From JAMLGJ01 sp047972145 (lineage in GTDB: Bacteria > Actinomycetota > Acidimicrobiia > Acidimicrobiales > Microtrichaceae), in contig JBKEAI010000143.1 in the NCBI GenBank assembly GCA_047972145.1, forward strand, positions 1-21,246: DNA of 21,246 nt, written 5' to 3'. Below are positions 20,284 through 21,246 of the stretch, piece after piece. Made by a program: the position numbers and the translations under genes. The notes beneath the pieces were generated by a model. It did not search any database. It saw only the letters and a list, made by a program, of their open reading frames with translations, and was not told the DNA's origin. The number at the start of each line of letters is the position of its first letter. The stretch's first letter is position 1.

Positions 20284-21246
20284 ATGGTGGATACGGCAAC
20301 CACCCAGGCGGTCGACGGGCCACAGGAGTCGCCGTTGGTCGATCGCCGCCGTCCGCGGCGCTCGCGCCGGGCCCTTTCCGGTGACCGTGGCTCGGGTGGG
20401 ACCGGCCCCGGTGGGTCTGCGACGCGCTCGTACAGCACGCGCAAGGTGGCCTCGATCTGGCTGCTCGCACCCGTGTTGGTCTCGTTGGCGCTGGTCATCG
20501 TGGCGTTCGGTCGTCTCGACGCGCCGTTCAGCACCCGTTTCGACGGGTTCAACACGGCGGTTTGGGCGACCGGTGCGCGCGCTGTGCACTCAGAGGGGTG
20601 GATCGATGCCCGCCTCGGTACGGTGCCCACCGCCGGCTCGGATGTGCCCTATGCGCACCATCCTCCGTTGACACGGATCGAGGTTGCGGTCGCCGAGGAC
20701 CTGTTGGGGGAGCACCGGTGGGTCGACCGCCTCCCCGCCTTCTTGTCGTCGCTCGCAGCGGTGTGGATCTGTTGGCTGTGGCTGGGCGAACTGCGGTTCG
20801 GTGACGGCGCACGTGGGCTCGGTGTGCTCGCGGTCGGCACCACCGCATACTTCGCGCGCTACTCGGTGATGCTCAACATGGAGGCGGTCTGGCTCCCGTT
20901 CGCTTTCGGGTTGCTCTGGGCTTGGACCCGTGCCGAACGTCGCGGCGGCGGGTTCTGGCCCGCTGCGGTGATCGCGACCCTGGGTGGGCTCGCAGCGCAC
21001 CAGGGCATCTTGTTGGCCGTCGGTTTCGCAGCGTGGGGAGCGTGGCGGTGTGTGTCGCAGCGGCGGCGTCCGTTGCCGCACGAAGCGGGGGTGATGTTCG
21101 GCGCGGTGGGCAGCGCTGTGGCGTTCGTGGGTTGGATCCTGTGGGCGACCGGTGGCCGAACCGACATCGTCGAGTCCGCGTCGACCCGCTCGGGTGGGGT
21201 TTCCCTGGCCGAGTTCGTCCAGAGCCAGCTCACCCACGGGGTCTCG
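20284..21246 (+). CDS. GT-C family membrane glycosyltransferase, 5' part (cut by window edge)
   Basis: At least 321 residues, open to the window edge. After a basic, disordered N-terminus of about 55 residues comes a first membrane segment (ASIWLLAPVLVSLALVIVAF). A lumenal loop follows, with FDGFNTAVWATGAR and the motif YAHHPPLTRI, then several more hydrophobic segments. The DG motif and HHPPL loop are characteristic of the PMT/ArnT-like GT-C fold, which transfers sugars from polyprenyl-phosphate donors outside the membrane. Substrate and acceptor cannot be told. The ATG at 20284 has only a weak upstream AGG. The gene is divergent from narG. Confidence 0.75.
   Translation, partial: MVDTATTQAVDGPQESPLVDRRRPRRSRRALSGDRGSGGTGPGGSATRSYSTRKVASIWLLAPVLVSLALVIVAFGRLDAPFSTRFDGFNTAVWATGARAVHSEGWIDARLGTVPTAGSDVPYAHHPPLTRIEVAVAEDLLGEHRWVDRLPAFLSSLAAVWICWLWLGELRFGDGARGLGVLAVGTTAYFARYSVMLNMEAVWLPFAFGLLWAWTRAERRGGGFWPAAVIATLGGLAAHQGILLAVGFAAWGAWRCVSQRRRPLPHEAGVMFGAVGSAVAFVGWILWATGGRTDIVESASTRSGGVSLAEFVQSQLTHGVS

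Noticed and set aside
19923..20630. Minus-strand 235-codon open frame upstream of narG
   Set aside because: It is antisense to the glycosyltransferase 5' end, has a low-complexity Pro/Arg composition and spans the intergenic repeats; it looks like a GC-rich shadow.

Overview
The window is about 21 kb of uniformly GC-rich DNA with dense, mostly minus-strand genes, GTG/TTG starts and ATGA/GTGA stop-start overlaps. The protein families point to an actinomycete: HisKA_3 sensor kinases with polytopic N-termini, the paired cyclic-nucleotide-binding and metallo-beta-lactamase proteins, and a NarG/NarH/NarJ/NarI set. A member of the Acidimicrobiia is my best guess, but that is inference. No rRNA, tRNA, CRISPR array, transposase or phage gene was seen.

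Layout. (1) 137-8719, minus strand: a seven-gene signalling cluster. In transcription order it encodes kinase A, kinase B, a cyclic-nucleotide-binding protein, a metallo-beta-lactamase-fold hydrolase, a response regulator fused to a class III nucleotidyl cyclase, a NarL-type response regulator and a single-domain receiver. Four of the six junctions are 4-bp overlaps. (2) 8928-9582, minus: a VapBC-type toxin-antitoxin pair (AbrB-fold antitoxin, PIN toxin) with repeats upstream. (3) 9679-10557, minus: a lone enoyl-CoA hydratase/isomerase-family protein. (4) 10724-11110, plus: an orphan ribbon-helix-helix antitoxin-like gene, with a 26-bp tandem duplication and a long palindrome over its start codon. 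(5) 11046-13008: a small lipoprotein (minus) and, divergently, a lipoprotein plus secreted protein pair (plus), all of unknown function. (6) 13068-19926, minus: narGHJI, the complete membrane-bound respiratory nitrate reductase. (7) 20284 to the right edge, plus: the start of a GT-C membrane glycosyltransferase.

The standout is the signalling cluster. The two adjacent, translationally coupled kinases are damaged in opposite places. Kinase A keeps the phospho-acceptor His (560) but has lost the N-box Asn, the G1 glycines and the G2 loop of its ATPase domain. Kinase B keeps all of these ATP-binding motifs, but Asp-Arg (494-495) replaces the His-Asp of the phospho-acceptor motif. The simplest reading is an obligate heterodimer in which B phosphorylates A in trans. 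The three receiver proteins downstream are the probable targets. One is a cyclase that still carries a decayed NarL-type helix-turn-helix as its linker, and the cyclic-nucleotide-binding protein and hydrolase fit as effector and accessory or turnover functions for its product. The whole would form a phosphorelay-to-second-messenger cascade from membrane sensing to a cyclic nucleotide.

The nitrate reductase retains its diagnostic ligands: the FS0 His/Cys set and Mo-ligand Asp in NarG, the Cys clusters in NarH and four heme His in NarI. NarG carries an unusual low-complexity insert. A link between the signalling cluster and nitrate respiration is possible but not shown by the sequence.
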